The notes beneath the pieces were generated by a model. The model was not told the origin of the DNA. It ran no database searches and saw nothing but the letters and a program-made list of their open reading frames with translations. A stretch of DNA of 64,000 nucleotides, from the NCBI GenBank assembly GCA_016342285.1, contig JAEINQ010000029.1, positions 1-64,000 on the forward strand. Reading direction: 5' to 3'. Source of the DNA: Desulfobacterales bacterium (GTDB lineage Bacteria > Desulfobacterota > Desulfobacteria > Desulfobacterales > JAEINQ01). The translations under genes were made by a program, and so were the position numbers. Shown in pieces: positions 16,772 through 27,042 of the stretch (position 1 is the first letter of the stretch; every line of letters begins with the position of its first letter).

Positions 16772-17146
16772 TCACCGGGGGACTTTCTTTTTTAGGTTCA
16801 CTGCATCGATTCATGTTTGACACCAGGTTCCGTATTTGCTCGGGGCAGGACGGAAGGTGCCGTGCCCCTAACGGAATTGTCCGGCAGCGGTACGGGGTGT
16901 CCCATGGACCGCCCATGGCACTGTCTTTTTTTGGATGGCCATCGGCCGACATTGTAACAACTTGTAAATATAAATAAAAAAATCGATAATGGGCTGGGCT
17001 TGATGCTTGACGCCCCCGGTCGTCTTCCTTATGATTTCCTTTGTGGCTATTGTCAGGTTTAATCCGGTGCCGTATGATGGTGTCTACCCGTTCTTGGCTC
17101 GAACCGGGTCCTTATGAGATTGGACTTTAACATGCAAGGGGGCAGT

Positions 17147-17743
17147 GTGAAAAAAATCGTCTGTTTAGCGTTGATGATAGGCGTGCTGGTGCCGGTAGCG
17201 GCATGGGGAGCAACACCCATGGATGCCCTTCGCGGCCCCATTGAATCGGGGATCGCCCTGTTGAGAGACCCTCAGTATGCCGATCAGTCAAAAAAGGACG
17301 AACAGCGTCACCGGATGTGGGAAATCGTCCGTCAGGCCTTTGATTTCAGGCTGATTGCCGCCCGTGCCCTGGGCCGCAACTGGCAGCAGTTTTCGCCGGC
17401 GCAAAAAGAGGCCTTCACTGAGGCCTTCGCCGCCCTTCTGGGCAACACATACATCGGCAAGATTCAGGGGGAGTTCAGTGACGAAAAGGTTGAATTTCTT
17501 CAAGAGGAGATGGTTTCGGACAACAAGGCCGTGATCAAGACCCGGATACTGAGAAAGAATGCCGAGATTCCAGTTGATTACAACATGTTGTGGAGAGACG
17601 ACCAGTGGCGGATCTACGATGTCAAAGTCGAAGGGATCGGGTTGGTCCTCAACTACCGCAAGCAGTTCAAATCGTTTTTGTCGAAGGAAACCGGCACGCC
17701 GGACAGCCTCATCGAAACGCTTCGGGAGAAGGCTGACCAATAG
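17147..17743 (+). CDS. mlaC: MlaC-family phospholipid-transport periplasmic protein
   Basis: A 198-residue protein with a clear signal peptide (KKIVCLALMIGVLVPVAAWGA) and the MlaC/Ttg2D pattern MWEIVRQAFDFRLIAARALG, FSPAQKEAFTEAF and VDYNMLWRDDQWRIYDVKVEGIGL (shown in parts in the family core). MlaC shuttles phospholipids across the periplasm between the MlaA outer-membrane complex and the MlaFEDB transporter. The chosen GTG start follows AAGGGGG; two upstream ATGs in frame would place extra residues before the signal peptide. mlaA is 68 bp downstream; mlaDEF are not in this window. Confidence 0.9.
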   Translation: MKKIVCLALMIGVLVPVAAWGATPMDALRGPIESGIALLRDPQYADQSKKDEQRHRMWEIVRQAFDFRLIAARALGRNWQQFSPAQKEAFTEAFAALLGNTYIGKIQGEFSDEKVEFLQEEMVSDNKAVIKTRILRKNAEIPVDYNMLWRDDQWRIYDVKVEGIGLVLNYRKQFKSFLSKETGTPDSLIETLREKADQ

Positions 17744-17811
17744 CACTTCGGCCACGGCGGGGAGGCTTTCTCGCCTCGCGGGTCGAGAATACGGGGACAA
17801 GGAGAAGCTCA

Positions 17812-18591
17812 GTGTTGAGAACGCGCATTATTTTTTTTACGGCCCTGCTGGCAATGGTCCTTGCCGTCGGCTTGCCCCGCCATGCCATGGCCGGTCAAAC
17901 GACGGAGGTCGCTCCGGTCGAGACACTGGGTGGGGGGGAGTTTGACGAGGCGTTCATGGACGAAGATGAGGCGGAGATTGCGGCAGCGGCCGTGGCCGAT
18001 CCGCTGATCCACTTCAACCGGGCCATGTTTACCTTCAACGACCGGCTCTATCTCTGGGTTCTCGAGCCCGTGGCCAGGGGATACCGGGCTGTATTGCCGG
18101 TGGTGGTGCGCACCTGCGTAAGGAACTTTTTTCGTAATCTCGCCGCGCCGGTACGGATCGTCAACAGCCTGCTTCAAGGCAAACCCCGTCTCGCGACTGC
18201 CGCTTTAGGCGCCTTTGTTGTCAACACCACGGCGGGCGTGGCCGGCTTGGGTGATCCGGCCAGCCGTCACCCCGAACTCGATCCGGGGGATGAAGACCTT
18301 GGCCAGACCCTGGGTCGTTACGGCGTGGGAAACGGGATCTATCTGGTCTTGCCCTTTTTGGGCCCCTCCACCCTCCGCGATACGGTGGGGCTGATCGGGG
18401 ACCGGTTTCTTGCCCCCGCCACCTATGTCTTGACCCCCGCCGAATCCGGCGCTGCCACCGGGGTCAAGGTGGTCAACTTTACATCCTTTCACATCGGAGA
18501 GTACCAATCGCTCAAGGCAGCGGTCCTGGAGCCATACGTGGCCTTGCGGGACGCATACGTTCAGTATCGTCGAAAAAAGGTGTCCGAATAG
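17812..18591 (+). CDS. mlaA: MlaA/VacJ-family outer-membrane lipid asymmetry protein
   Basis: A 259-residue MlaA homologue: PLIHFNRAMFTFNDRLYLWV, FRNLAAPVRIVNSLLQGK and DLGQTLGRYGVGNGIYLVLP are the hallmark segments. MlaA removes misplaced phospholipids from the outer leaflet and hands them to MlaC. Translation begins at GTG after AGGAG. The signal peptide ends in AMAGQ with no cysteine, so unlike typical VacJ it is probably not a lipoprotein. An acidic linker (EFDEAFMDEDEAE) follows the signal. It is coupled to mlaC on the same strand. Confidence 0.92.
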   Translation: MLRTRIIFFTALLAMVLAVGLPRHAMAGQTTEVAPVETLGGGEFDEAFMDEDEAEIAAAAVADPLIHFNRAMFTFNDRLYLWVLEPVARGYRAVLPVVVRTCVRNFFRNLAAPVRIVNSLLQGKPRLATAALGAFVVNTTAGVAGLGDPASRHPELDPGDEDLGQTLGRYGVGNGIYLVLPFLGPSTLRDTVGLIGDRFLAPATYVLTPAESGAATGVKVVNFTSFHIGEYQSLKAAVLEPYVALRDAYVQYRRKKVSE

Positions 18592-18680
18592 GAACCCGCT
18601 TCCTGTGCGCAGGAAAAACCGGCTTCCGGGCACAGGGAAACCGCTTCTTTCCGGGGCCGGATTAGCGATCTGGATTGCCC

Positions 18681-18708
18681 TTGACAAACCCCGCCAACCC
18701 GCTATCCT
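18681..18708 (+). promoter_or_regulatory. Candidate sigma70 promoter for serA
   Basis: TTGACA and TATCCT are separated by 16 bp, about 65 bp before the serA start codon. Confidence 0.5.
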
Positions 18709-18773
18709 AATGAGCCATATTTTTAGATCATGGCCCTGCGATATTCACCTGTATTCTGACACGCTGAGGTTAA

Positions 18774-20360
18774 ATGGACATGAAGGTTCTGGTCAGTGAC
18801 AATCTTGGAGAAGCCGGTATCGAACTGTTTGAAAAAGAATCGGGAATTGCCGTGGACGTCAAGACCGGCCTGACGCCCGAGGAGTTGAAGGTGATCATCG
18901 GCGATTACGATGCCCTGGTCATCCGTAGCGCCACCAAGGTGACCCAAGACCTGCTCGAGACGGCGGGTCGGCTCAAGGTGGTGGGCCGGGCCGGCATCGG
19001 CCTGGACAACGTGGACATTCCGGCGGCGACCCAACACGGCGTCGTGGTGATGAATACCCCCGGTGGCAATGTGGTTACCACCGCCGAGCATGCCATCGCC
19101 ATGATGCTGGCGCTGACCCGGAACATCCCCAGCGGTACCGCTTCGCTCAAGGATGGCCGCTGGGAGAAGAAAAAACTTCAGGGCCGCGAATTGTGTAACA
19201 AGGTGCTGGGACTGGTCGGATTCGGCAAGATCGGCTCCATTGTGGCGGATCGCGCCCGGGGGCTCAAGATGCAGGTGATCGTCCACGATCCGTTCATTAC
19301 CCAGGAGCAGGTGGAAAAGGCCGGGTTCGAAGGCGTTTCGTTCCAGGCCCTGCTCGAGAGAAGCGATTATATCACCGTTCACGTGCCCAAACTCAAGGAT
19401 ACCATCGGCATCCTCAACAAGGCGGCCTTTGACCAGATGAAGGACGGGGTGATGGTCATCAACTGCGCCCGGGGCGGCATCGTCAACGAGGCAGACCTTT
19501 ACGACGCCGTGGTATCGGGGAAAGTGGCCGGCGCGGCCCTGGATGTGTTCGAAACCGAACCGCCGGGCAAGTCGCCGCTTCTGGAGCTAGAGCAGGTGAT
19601 CTGTACCCCCCACCTGGGTGCCTCCACCCGCGAGGCCCAGACCAATGTGGCCGTGGCCGTGGCCGAACAGATTATCGCCTACCTCTTACATGGAACGGTG
19701 ATCAACGCCGTCAACGCCCCGTCGGTCACCGGTGAACTGCTGGAAAAACTTCACCCTTTTTTATCCATCGCCGAGCAGATCGGGTGCCTTCAGGCCCAGT
19801 TGATCAGCGGCCCGTTGAAGGAGGTGGTGATCGAGTATGCCGGGGATTTCCTCGGCCTTGACATGTCGCCGGTGACCACCGCCGCATTGAAGGGAATCCT
19901 GACACCGGCGGTTAAAGATGACGTCAATTTTGTCAACGCCCATCACATCGCCAAGGAGCGCGGCATCAAGGTGACCGAAACCACCAGTGCCGAGTCCGAG
20001 GACTACGTCAATCTCATCACGGTGCGGGCCGTGACCACCGAGATGACCAGTACGGTTTCCGGCACCATTTTTGGCAAACGGGACTCTCGGATCGTCAAGA
20101 TCAACAACTTCCGCCTTGAGATGATTCCCAGCGGCCATCTGGCGCTGATTTACAATATCGACCAACCGGGTTCCATCGGCCAGATCGGTTCCACCCTGGG
20201 CAAGCACCACATCAACATCGGACGCATGCAGGTGGGACAGGAAGAGGAAGGGGACCGCAACATTATCTTTTTGAGTACGGACACACCGATTCCCGAACGG
20301 GTTCTTGACGAGCTGCGGGGGCTTTCGCTGGTCAAGTCGGTAACACCGCTGGAATTCTGA
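18774..20360 (+). CDS. serA: D-3-phosphoglycerate dehydrogenase
   Basis: A 528-residue long-form SerA, the NAD-dependent first enzyme of serine synthesis. The nucleotide domain has VLGLVGFGKIGSIVADRARG; the catalytic Arg/Glu/His are in NCARGGIVNEADL, FETEPP and TPHLGASTREAQ. An intervening domain (about 315-450) and a C-terminal ACT domain (HLALIYNIDQPGSIGQIGS to the end) place it in the serine-sensitive class found in Bacillus and Mycobacterium. A GAGG ribosome site precedes the ATG. Confidence 0.96.
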   Translation: MDMKVLVSDNLGEAGIELFEKESGIAVDVKTGLTPEELKVIIGDYDALVIRSATKVTQDLLETAGRLKVVGRAGIGLDNVDIPAATQHGVVVMNTPGGNVVTTAEHAIAMMLALTRNIPSGTASLKDGRWEKKKLQGRELCNKVLGLVGFGKIGSIVADRARGLKMQVIVHDPFITQEQVEKAGFEGVSFQALLERSDYITVHVPKLKDTIGILNKAAFDQMKDGVMVINCARGGIVNEADLYDAVVSGKVAGAALDVFETEPPGKSPLLELEQVICTPHLGASTREAQTNVAVAVAEQIIAYLLHGTVINAVNAPSVTGELLEKLHPFLSIAEQIGCLQAQLISGPLKEVVIEYAGDFLGLDMSPVTTAALKGILTPAVKDDVNFVNAHHIAKERGIKVTETTSAESEDYVNLITVRAVTTEMTSTVSGTIFGKRDSRIVKINNFRLEMIPSGHLALIYNIDQPGSIGQIGSTLGKHHINIGRMQVGQEEEGDRNIIFLSTDTPIPERVLDELRGLSLVKSVTPLEF

Positions 20361-20422
20361 CCCGCTTGATGAAGGGCAAAACCGGCCGGCGGCGGCTTGC
20401 CTAACCTTACGGAGGGGCGACC

Positions 20423-20776
20423 ATGACGGAACAGGGGAAGGGCTTCATTCTCAAGGAGGACAAAACGAAAACAACCCATGAAGAGGCCCGTCAACAGGCC
20501 GATGCCGCCGGTGCCGATCGGAAAACGCGATTGCCAAAGGTCGATTTTGCCACCTTTGTCTTTTCCCTCAATTCAGCCGTTTTGGTCCATCTGGGGGTGA
20601 TTGACGAACCGGGCACCGGTGCCCGGTCCAAGAACCTCGACCTGGCCAAGCAGACCATCGACATTCTCGGCATGCTCCAGGAAAAGAGCCGCGGCAACCT
20701 GACCTCCGACGAAGAGAACATGCTCAAAAATATTCTGTATGACCTGCGCATGCTCTATGTCAGAGAGACCGGCTGA
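20423..20776 (+). CDS. DUF1844 protein
   Basis: A 117-residue cytoplasmic protein of the DUF1844 family, recognised by the core VDFATFVFSLNSAVLVHLG and NLDLAKQTIDILGMLQEKSRGNL (in parts) near the C-terminus. The N-terminal 35 residues are charged and probably disordered. A GGAGGGG ribosome site precedes the ATG. It sits 9 bp before ispE and 62 bp after serA, so it likely belongs to the same operon. Function is unknown. Confidence 0.85.
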   Translation: MTEQGKGFILKEDKTKTTHEEARQQADAAGADRKTRLPKVDFATFVFSLNSAVLVHLGVIDEPGTGARSKNLDLAKQTIDILGMLQEKSRGNLTSDEENMLKNILYDLRMLYVRETG

Positions 20777-20785
20777 ATCTGCGCC

Positions 20786-21637
20786 GTGCAAACCCTTCCC
20801 ATGAAACTGTTGTCACCGGCCAAGATCAATCTTTTTCTTCGGGTCCTGGGCAGGCGTAGCGACGGCTACCACGAACTTGAAACCCTGATGGCCTGCATCG
20901 GACTGTTTGACACGGTCTTGCTGACCGTTGGTGACGGCCCGGTAACGGTTTGCTGCCGCCATCCCCTGGTGCCGGAAAACGAGACCAATTTGGCGGTCAA
21001 GGCGGCCCGGCTTTTTTTTCGACACCACGGCCATCAAGGCGGGGTTCATATCGAAATCGACAAGCAGATTCCCGTCGGCGCCGGACTGGGCGGCGGGAGC
21101 AGCAATGCCGCAACCGTCTTAAAAGGGCTCAACCGGCATTTCGGATCGCCCTTTTCCGATTCGTCTCTGGCGGAGATGGCCCTGACCCTCGGTGCGGATG
21201 TCCCTTTTTTTATTTTTGGCCGGCCAGCCCTGGCTACCGGTATCGGCGAGCGCCTTGATCCTTATCCCCACCTGACCCGGCTGCCGCTGGTGATTCTCTA
21301 TCCGGGGTTTGCCGTGTCCACCGCGACCGTGTACAAAAACCTGAATTTGGGATTGACAAAGGATGAAAATCAACCTAAATATTTCCCTTTGATATCGGGA
21401 TTCATTATCGAAAGCCATTTATTTAATGATCTTGAGGCGGTTACGCTGCAGCGACACCCGGAAATCGCCGCCGCAAAGACGGCATTGGTGAAAAACGGGG
21501 CACTGGGTGCGCTCATGTCCGGTAGCGGTTCAAGCGTTTTCGGCGTGTTCGCGGATACCGATTCGGCCCGTCGTGCCTGCAAGGCCCTTTCCCAACGGAG
21601 GGGCTGGCGCCTGTTCGTTGCGGAGATTCTGGCCTGA
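20786..21637 (+). CDS. ispE: 4-diphosphocytidyl-2-C-methyl-D-erythritol kinase
   Basis: A 283-residue GHMP kinase of the MEP isoprenoid pathway. LLSPAKINLFLRVLGRRSDGYHEL is the IspE N-terminus (given here across two motifs), PVGAGLGGGSSNAA is the ATP loop and LMSGSGSSVFGVF is the C-terminal glycine motif. The start is uncertain: GTG at 20786 or ATG at 20801 (MKLLSPAK); neither has a good ribosome site and both leave the domain intact. Confidence 0.95.
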   Translation: MQTLPMKLLSPAKINLFLRVLGRRSDGYHELETLMACIGLFDTVLLTVGDGPVTVCCRHPLVPENETNLAVKAARLFFRHHGHQGGVHIEIDKQIPVGAGLGGGSSNAATVLKGLNRHFGSPFSDSSLAEMALTLGADVPFFIFGRPALATGIGERLDPYPHLTRLPLVILYPGFAVSTATVYKNLNLGLTKDENQPKYFPLISGFIIESHLFNDLEAVTLQRHPEIAAAKTALVKNGALGALMSGSGSSVFGVFADTDSARRACKALSQRRGWRLFVAEILA

Positions 21638-21738
21638 TGCCATCCATGGATCGTGGTGAGCACCGGGTGTGATGGCCCGCCGGATGTTTTTAACGGTTGG
21701 GGTGTAAGAAGATGGTGGTAGAGGCAAAGACGGACTGC

Positions 21739-21813
21739 TGGGGCGTCGTCAAGTGGCAAGACACAGGATTTTGGTTCCTGCATTCGGAGGTTCGAATCCT
21801 CCCGCCCCAGCCA
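21739..21813 (+). tRNA. tRNA-Gln (anticodon TTG)
   Basis: A 75-base cloverleaf with encoded CCA. The acceptor arms TGGGGCG and CGCCCCA pair fully, the anticodon arm CAGGA-TTTTGGT-TCCTG holds TTG, and GGTTCGAATCC is the T loop. The U1-A72 pair is typical of tRNA-Gln. It lies between ispE and prs, a conserved deltaproteobacterial arrangement. Confidence 0.97.
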
Positions 21814-21860
21814 ACCGGTAACGGCCAAGCCGGTTCGACCGGCGTAACGATGGGACAGAC

Positions 21861-22799
21861 ATGGGCGACTTTGTAATTTTTTCGGGTAATTCCAATCCTG
21901 TACTGGCCAATAAGATTTGCGACTACCTGGGAGTTCCCCTGGGAGGAGCCAAGGTCAAGACCTTCAGTGACGGTGAAATTCAGATTGAAATCAATGAAAA
22001 CGTCCGTCTCAAGGATGTCTTCGTGGTTCAGTCCACCTGCCGTCCGGTCAATGACAGCCTGGTGGAATTGCTTTTGATGATCGACGCCTGCAACCGGTCG
22101 TCGGCCAATCGGATTACCGCCGTTCTGCCCTATTATGGCTATGCCCGGCAGGACAAGAAGGTGGCGCCCCGCGTGCCCATCAGCGCCAAACTGGTCGCCG
22201 ATCTGCTGACCACTGCCGGGGCCAAGCGGGTGATCACCATGGATCTGCATGCCGGACAGATTCAGGGGTTTTTTAACATTCCGGTGGACAACCTGTTTGC
22301 CGCGCCGGTGATCATCGAATATATTAGAAACCATTTTCAGAACGAACTGGTGATTGTTTCGCCCGACGCTGGCGGCGCCGAACGGGCCCGGGCGTTTGCC
22401 AAACGGCTCGACGCCGGCTTGGCCATTATCGACAAGCGCCGGGATGCACCCAACAAAGCCAAGGCCATGGCGGTCATCGGTGACGTTTCGGGCAAGGTTG
22501 CAGTGATATTGGACGACATGATCGACACTGCCGGTACCCTGTCCGAGGCGGTTGCCGCCCTGGCCGCAAAGGGGGCCAGGGAGATTCATGCCTGTTGCTC
22601 GCACGCGGTCCTGTCCGGGCCGGCGCTGAGCCGCATCGCCGATTCAGTTCTGAAAAGCGTCATCGTCACCGATACCATTCCCTTGAGTGACAGGGCCGCG
22701 GAGAGCGGAAAGTTCACTGTACTGAGCATTTCCGAACTCGTCGGGGAGGCCATCATCCGTAGCTACAAGGGCGATTCGGTCACTTCGCTCTTCATATAA
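21861..22799 (+). CDS. prs: Ribose-phosphate pyrophosphokinase
   Basis: A 312-residue PRPP synthetase, making PRPP from ribose-5-phosphate and ATP for nucleotides, His and Trp. [18 protein letters not shown]-binding [11 protein letters not shown], the catalytic [16 protein letters not shown] and the PRPP loop [13 protein letters not shown] are all present. Length is standard for class I enzymes. Followed 25 bp later by rplY. Confidence 0.97.
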   Translation: MGDFVIFSGNSNPVLANKICDYLGVPLGGAKVKTFSDGEIQIEINENVRLKDVFVVQSTCRPVNDSLVELLLMIDACNRSSANRITAVLPYYGYARQDKKVAPRVPISAKLVADLLTTAGAKRVITMDLHAGQIQGFFNIPVDNLFAAPVIIEYIRNHFQNELVIVSPDAGGAERARAFAKRLDAGLAIIDKRRDAPNKAKAMAVIGDVSGKVAVILDDMIDTAGTLSEAVAALAAKGAREIHACCSHAVLSGPALSRIADSVLKSVIVTDTIPLSDRAAESGKFTVLSISELVGEAIIRSYKGDSVTSLFI

Positions 22800-22824
22800 T
22801 CCGCATGCAAGGAGGAAAAACGTT

Positions 22825-23478
22825 TTGAATATCATCGAACTTACAGCCGATTTACGCACCACCCGGGGCAACAGTCCGGCCCGTGCCCTGCGCCGGTCCG
22901 GGCGAATTCCCGCGGTGCTTTACGGGCCCAATATGGCCCCCCTGACGCTTTCTGTTGACGCCACTGAGATGGAGAAAGCCCTGAAGAAGGCGGGCGGACG
23001 GCAGCCGCTATTCAAAATTGCGGTCGCCGGTGACGAAAAGCCCGCCCGGACGGTCATGATCAAGGAACTCCAGAGCCATCCGCTTTCCAAAAGCCTGGTT
23101 CATGCCGATTTTTACGAAGTCGCCATGGATCGCAAACTTCGGGTCATGGTGCCCGTGATCACTCGGGGGCATTCCATCGGTGTGGAGATGGGCGGCATGC
23201 TTCAGGTCATCCGTCGCGAACTGGAAGTGCTCTGCCTGCCCATGCAGATTCCCGAGGTCATTGAACTGGACACCACCGAACTCGATATCGGTGACGCGAT
23301 CCATGTGGAAGATATCCAACTGGAAGGGGATGTGGAGATTCCCCACGACGTGAATTTTACCGTGGTGACCGTTCTCAGCTCCCGGAAGGATGAGATCGAC
23401 GACGAAGACGAGGACGAGGGTGTCGAAGGCGAGGAGGCGGTATCCGAAGACGGTGCCGAGGTGGAAGCCGAGGCCTAA
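22825..23478 (+). CDS. rplY: Ribosomal protein bL25 (CTC form)
   Basis: A 217-residue long-form L25/Ctc that binds 5S rRNA. The N-terminal domain has RTTRGNSPARALRRSGRIPA and VLYGPN; the second beta domain contains HSIGVEMGGMLQVIRRELE. The tail (about residues 185-217) is strongly acidic. Translation starts at TTG with AGGAGG at ideal distance. Next to pth as in many bacteria. Confidence 0.95.
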   Translation: MNIIELTADLRTTRGNSPARALRRSGRIPAVLYGPNMAPLTLSVDATEMEKALKKAGGRQPLFKIAVAGDEKPARTVMIKELQSHPLSKSLVHADFYEVAMDRKLRVMVPVITRGHSIGVEMGGMLQVIRRELEVLCLPMQIPEVIELDTTELDIGDAIHVEDIQLEGDVEIPHDVNFTVVTVLSSRKDEIDDEDEDEGVEGEEAVSEDGAEVEAEA

Positions 23479-23496
23479 CCGGCTTTTCGGTCCGTC

Positions 23497-24144
23497 ATGG
23501 CCAACGTTTTTAACCCGTTTCCTTTGCACTCTGAATCGGCGGGTGAGCCGGACCGACGGCTTTGGCTGTTGGCCGGTCTGGGCAATCCGGGGCCGGACTA
23601 CGCCGCCACCCGGCACAACATCGGTTTCATGGTGGCCGATGCCCTGGCCGAACACTGGGGCCTCGGGTTTACCGATCACGGCCCCTACCGGGTTACGGAC
23701 CGGGCTGTTGTGGCATCCGATACCGTTATCCTGGCCAAACCGATGGCCTATATGAACCGGAGCGGTCCGCCGCTGCGGGGCATTGCCCGACGACTCAGCC
23801 TGACCTTCAAAGATTTGGTGATCATCCACGATGATTTGGACTTAGCGTTTGGACGATTAAAAATCAAAGAGAAAGGGGGGGATGGGGGACACAAAGGCAT
23901 AAGATCCATCATGGATGCCTTCGCGAGCGGCGATTTCGTCAGGCTCCGCGTCGGCATCGGGCGTCCCGACACCGGTACCGCGGTGGTGGACCATGTTCTC
24001 GGCCCTTTCAATGCCGAGGAGCAAGCGGTTCTTTCGCAGGTGGTGGTCCGGGCACGGGAGGCCGTCGTTACGGTCCTGGAAGAAGGGGCCAGAACGGCAA
24101 TGGCCCGGTTCAACGTTAGACAGACCGAACAATCAAGCTTATAA
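23497..24144 (+). CDS. pth: Peptidyl-tRNA hydrolase
   Basis: A 215-residue Pth that frees tRNA from drop-off peptidyl-tRNA. [18 protein letters not shown] contains the substrate Asn and catalytic His; [19 protein letters not shown] and GHKGIRSI follow as expected. It has about 24 extra N-terminal residues before the usual start region, so a later initiation cannot be excluded. 18 bp after rplY. Confidence 0.95.
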   Translation: MANVFNPFPLHSESAGEPDRRLWLLAGLGNPGPDYAATRHNIGFMVADALAEHWGLGFTDHGPYRVTDRAVVASDTVILAKPMAYMNRSGPPLRGIARRLSLTFKDLVIIHDDLDLAFGRLKIKEKGGDGGHKGIRSIMDAFASGDFVRLRVGIGRPDTGTAVVDHVLGPFNAEEQAVLSQVVVRAREAVVTVLEEGARTAMARFNVRQTEQSSL

Positions 24145-24160
24145 CAAAATGGAGGAGAGA

Positions 24161-26176
24161 ATGGACGCTGTATTGAATAATATCCCGTTGGCATGCACAC
24201 TGGTCGGGTTGGTTGGGGTCATCTACGCGGTTATCATGGCGACCGTCGTCAAAGCGGCCCCCGCGGGCAACGAACGGATGCAGGAAATCGCCAATGCCAT
24301 CAAGGAAGGCGCCATCGCCTACCTGAACCGGCAGATGAAGTCCATGGGCATCACCGGCATTATCATTTTCGGTGTTATTTTTGCTACCCTGGGGGCCAAG
24401 ACCGCCATCGGCTTTGCCCTGGGCGCCATCGCTTCCTTCATGGCCGGCTACATCGGCATGCGGGTATCGGTTATCGCCAACGTGCGGACCGCCGAAGCGG
24501 CCAAGCACGGCATGGCCGCGGGCCTTGCCATGGCCTTTAGAGGCGGCAGTGTCACCGGCATGATCGTTGCCGGTCTGGCCCTGACCTCCGTGGCGGGCTT
24601 CTACACCTTTACCCATGACATCATGGCCCTGGTCGCCCTCGGCTTTGGTGGATCGCTGATCTCCATCTTCGCCCGTCTGGGCGGCGGCATTTTCACCAAG
24701 GGCGCTGACGTGGGCGCCGACCTGGTCGGTAAGGTCGAAGCCGGTATTCCCGAAGACGATCCGCGCAACCCGGCCACCATCGCCGACAACGTGGGCGACA
24801 ATGTTGGTGACTGTGCCGGTATGGCCGCCGACCTGTTCGAGACCTATGCCGTGACCGCCGTTGCCGCCATGCTCATCGGCCACCTGCTTTACCCGAAAAG
24901 CCAGATGGCTATAGAGTTTCCGCTTATTTTGGGCGCCATCTCCATTTTCGCCTCCATTATCGGCGCTTTTATGGTGCGGCTGGGCAAGGGCTCATACATC
25001 ATGGGCGCCCTTTACAAAGGGATGTTCGGCTCGGCCATCATTGCCGGTATCGCCTTTTATTATGCCACCATGAAGCTCATGGTCGGTGTGGGCAACCTTA
25101 CCCCCATGAACATCTACTACTGCACCCTGATCGGCCTGGTGCTCACCGTGGTTATCGTCATTATCACCGAGTACTACACCGGCATCTACGGACCGGTTAA
25201 GTCGATTGCCGAAGCCTCCACCACCGGCCACGGCACCAACATCATCGCCGGTCTCGCCGTTTCCATGCAGGCCACTGCCCTGCCGGTACTGGCCATCTGC
25301 CTGAGCATCTTTCTGGCCCACAAGTTTGCCGGGCTTTACGGCATCGCCATGGCCGCCATGTCCATGCTCTCCATGACCGGTATGGTCATCGCCATTGACG
25401 CCTACGGCCCCATCACCGACAACGCCGGCGGCATCGCCGAAATGGCCGAGCTCGACGACAGCGTCCGCGCCGTCACCGATCCGCTGGATGCCGTGGGTAA
25501 CACCACCAAGGCCGTCACCAAGGGATACGCCATCGGTTCCGCCGGTCTGGCCGCTCTGGTGCTGTTTGCCGCCTATGTCATGGAATTCCAGATTCAGGGC
25601 GGTAAGGAAGCGGCCAAGATCTTCTTTGACCTCTCAGACGTCAACGTCATTCTCGGCCTGTTCATCGGCGGCCTGCTCCCCTACCTGTTCGCCTCCATCG
25701 CCATGAAGGCGGTCGGCAACGCCGGTAGCGCCGTTGTGGAAGAAGTGCGGCGTCAGTTCCGGGAGATCCCGGGGATCATGGAAGGTACGGCCAAGCCGGA
25801 CTATGCGGCCTGTGTCGACATTGTCACCGTGTTCGCCCTTCGTGAGATGATGATTCCGGCCCTGCTGCCGGTTATCGCTCCGCTACTGGTCGGCTTCTTC
25901 CTGGGCAAGGTTGCCCTGGGAGGTCTGCTCATCGGTTCCATTGTCACCGGTGTCTTCCTGGCCCTGTCCATGACCACCGGCGGTGCGGCCTGGGACAATG
26001 CCAAGAAATACATTGAAGATGGCTACCTGGGCGGCAAGGGGTCTGATGCCCATAAGGCTGCCGTGACCGGCGACACCGTCGGCGATCCCTACAAGGATAC
26101 CGCCGGCCCGGCCATCAACCCGATGATCAAGATCCTCAACGTCGTGGCCCTGCTCATGGTGCCGTTCCTGATCTAG
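24161..26176 (+). CDS. hppA: Membrane-bound proton-translocating pyrophosphatase (K+-independent type)
   Basis: A 671-residue protein with about 16 membrane helices that couples PPi hydrolysis to cation pumping. The PPi site is seen in [11 protein letters not shown] and [19 protein letters not shown], with a second acidic set near the C-terminus ([28 protein letters not shown]). The segment [16 protein letters not shown] has Lys where K+-dependent pumps have Ala, which marks the K+-independent H+-pumping subfamily. The start at 24161 follows GGAGGAG; an ATG 12 bp earlier overlaps that site. Confidence 0.96.
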   Translation: MDAVLNNIPLACTLVGLVGVIYAVIMATVVKAAPAGNERMQEIANAIKEGAIAYLNRQMKSMGITGIIIFGVIFATLGAKTAIGFALGAIASFMAGYIGMRVSVIANVRTAEAAKHGMAAGLAMAFRGGSVTGMIVAGLALTSVAGFYTFTHDIMALVALGFGGSLISIFARLGGGIFTKGADVGADLVGKVEAGIPEDDPRNPATIADNVGDNVGDCAGMAADLFETYAVTAVAAMLIGHLLYPKSQMAIEFPLILGAISIFASIIGAFMVRLGKGSYIMGALYKGMFGSAIIAGIAFYYATMKLMVGVGNLTPMNIYYCTLIGLVLTVVIVIITEYYTGIYGPVKSIAEASTTGHGTNIIAGLAVSMQATALPVLAICLSIFLAHKFAGLYGIAMAAMSMLSMTGMVIAIDAYGPITDNAGGIAEMAELDDSVRAVTDPLDAVGNTTKAVTKGYAIGSAGLAALVLFAAYVMEFQIQGGKEAAKIFFDLSDVNVILGLFIGGLLPYLFASIAMKAVGNAGSAVVEEVRRQFREIPGIMEGTAKPDYAACVDIVTVFALREMMIPALLPVIAPLLVGFFLGKVALGGLLIGSIVTGVFLALSMTTGGAAWDNAKKYIEDGYLGGKGSDAHKAAVTGDTVGDPYKDTAGPAINPMIKILNVVALLMVPFLI

Positions 26177-26213
26177 TTTTCACCACGACGCAGAGCATTG
26201 AACCATATGAAAG

Positions 26214-26245
26214 AGGATTGGCGCATTCCGCGCCAATCCTTTTTT
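26214..26245 (+). terminator. Terminator after hppA
   Basis: An 11-bp perfect stem, AGGATTGGCGC and GCGCCAATCCT, with loop ATTCC and a T run. The 277-bp interval 26177-26453 holds nothing else I can identify. Confidence 0.93.
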
Positions 26246-26453
26246 ATTGCGTGTTCAATTTGGCTGTGATATAAGACTGTTGTGAATTAAGAGATTTTTT
26301 GCTATCGACGAAGGCCCCCAACGGCCACTGCACAACGGGCCGGCATCTGCCGATTGGGTTCATCCCGTGCCCCGGTGCCAACGGCAATAATTTGCGTTGC
26401 CCGAAATCGTGCATGAATGGTAGACTGACCTCAGCAAAGGCTGATATCCCCTT

Positions 26454-27029
26454 ATGGACCCATCTATGGAAAACAAAACAGCCAAACCACAGACGCCAGG
26501 CGCAAAGGACAGCACGTTGGAATTTCAGGTCGGCGATCTGGCTGTGTATCCGGCTCACGGCGTGGGACGGATCGAAGCCATCGAAACCCGGGTGGTCAAC
26601 GGGGAGGAACACAATTTTTACATTCTGCGGGTCATCGAAAGCTCCATGGTCATCATGATCCCCACCTCAAACGTCCAATCGGTCGGTTTGCGGAACATCA
26701 TCGACGAAGAGGAGATTGCCAAGGTCTATGCCGTCATATCGGATCAGCAGCCCCAGGCCGGCAGCGAGTCCCAGACCTGGAATCGACGCTACCGGGAGTA
26801 CATGGACAAGATTAAAACCGGCTCCCTGTTCGATGTCGCTGAGGTCTTTCGGGACCTGTCCATTCTCAAATTGACCAAGGATCTGAGTTTCGGTGAACGC
26901 AAACTCTACGATACGGCCCATCTTTTGCTGGTCAAAGAACTGTCCATGGCAAAAGATGCTGACGAAGGGACCATTGCCGAGGAAATCGAGTCCATGTTCA
27001 CCCCGGAAGCCAGCACATCCGAAGAGTAA
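26454..27029 (+). CDS. carD: CarD-family transcriptional regulator
   Basis: A 191-residue CarD/CdnL-type protein that binds the RNA polymerase beta subunit and stabilises open complexes. The N-terminal RNAP-interaction domain has FQVGDLAVYPAHGVGRIEAIE and FYILRVIESSMVIMIPTSN (each in part); the C-terminal helical DNA-binding domain includes RRYREYMDKIKTGSLFDVAE and LSFGERKLYDTA. The start is uncertain between ATGs at 26454 and 26466; neither has a clear ribosome site. rluD follows 13 bp later. Confidence 0.92.
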   Translation: MDPSMENKTAKPQTPGAKDSTLEFQVGDLAVYPAHGVGRIEAIETRVVNGEEHNFYILRVIESSMVIMIPTSNVQSVGLRNIIDEEEIAKVYAVISDQQPQAGSESQTWNRRYREYMDKIKTGSLFDVAEVFRDLSILKLTKDLSFGERKLYDTAHLLLVKELSMAKDADEGTIAEEIESMFTPEASTSEE

Positions 27030-27042
27030 CCCTTTCCCTCCC

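Noticed and set aside
23915-24160. N-terminal extension of hppA
   Set aside because: The extra 82 codons overlap pth in another frame and are Arg/Trp/Ser-rich; the ribosome site before 24161 fixes the start.
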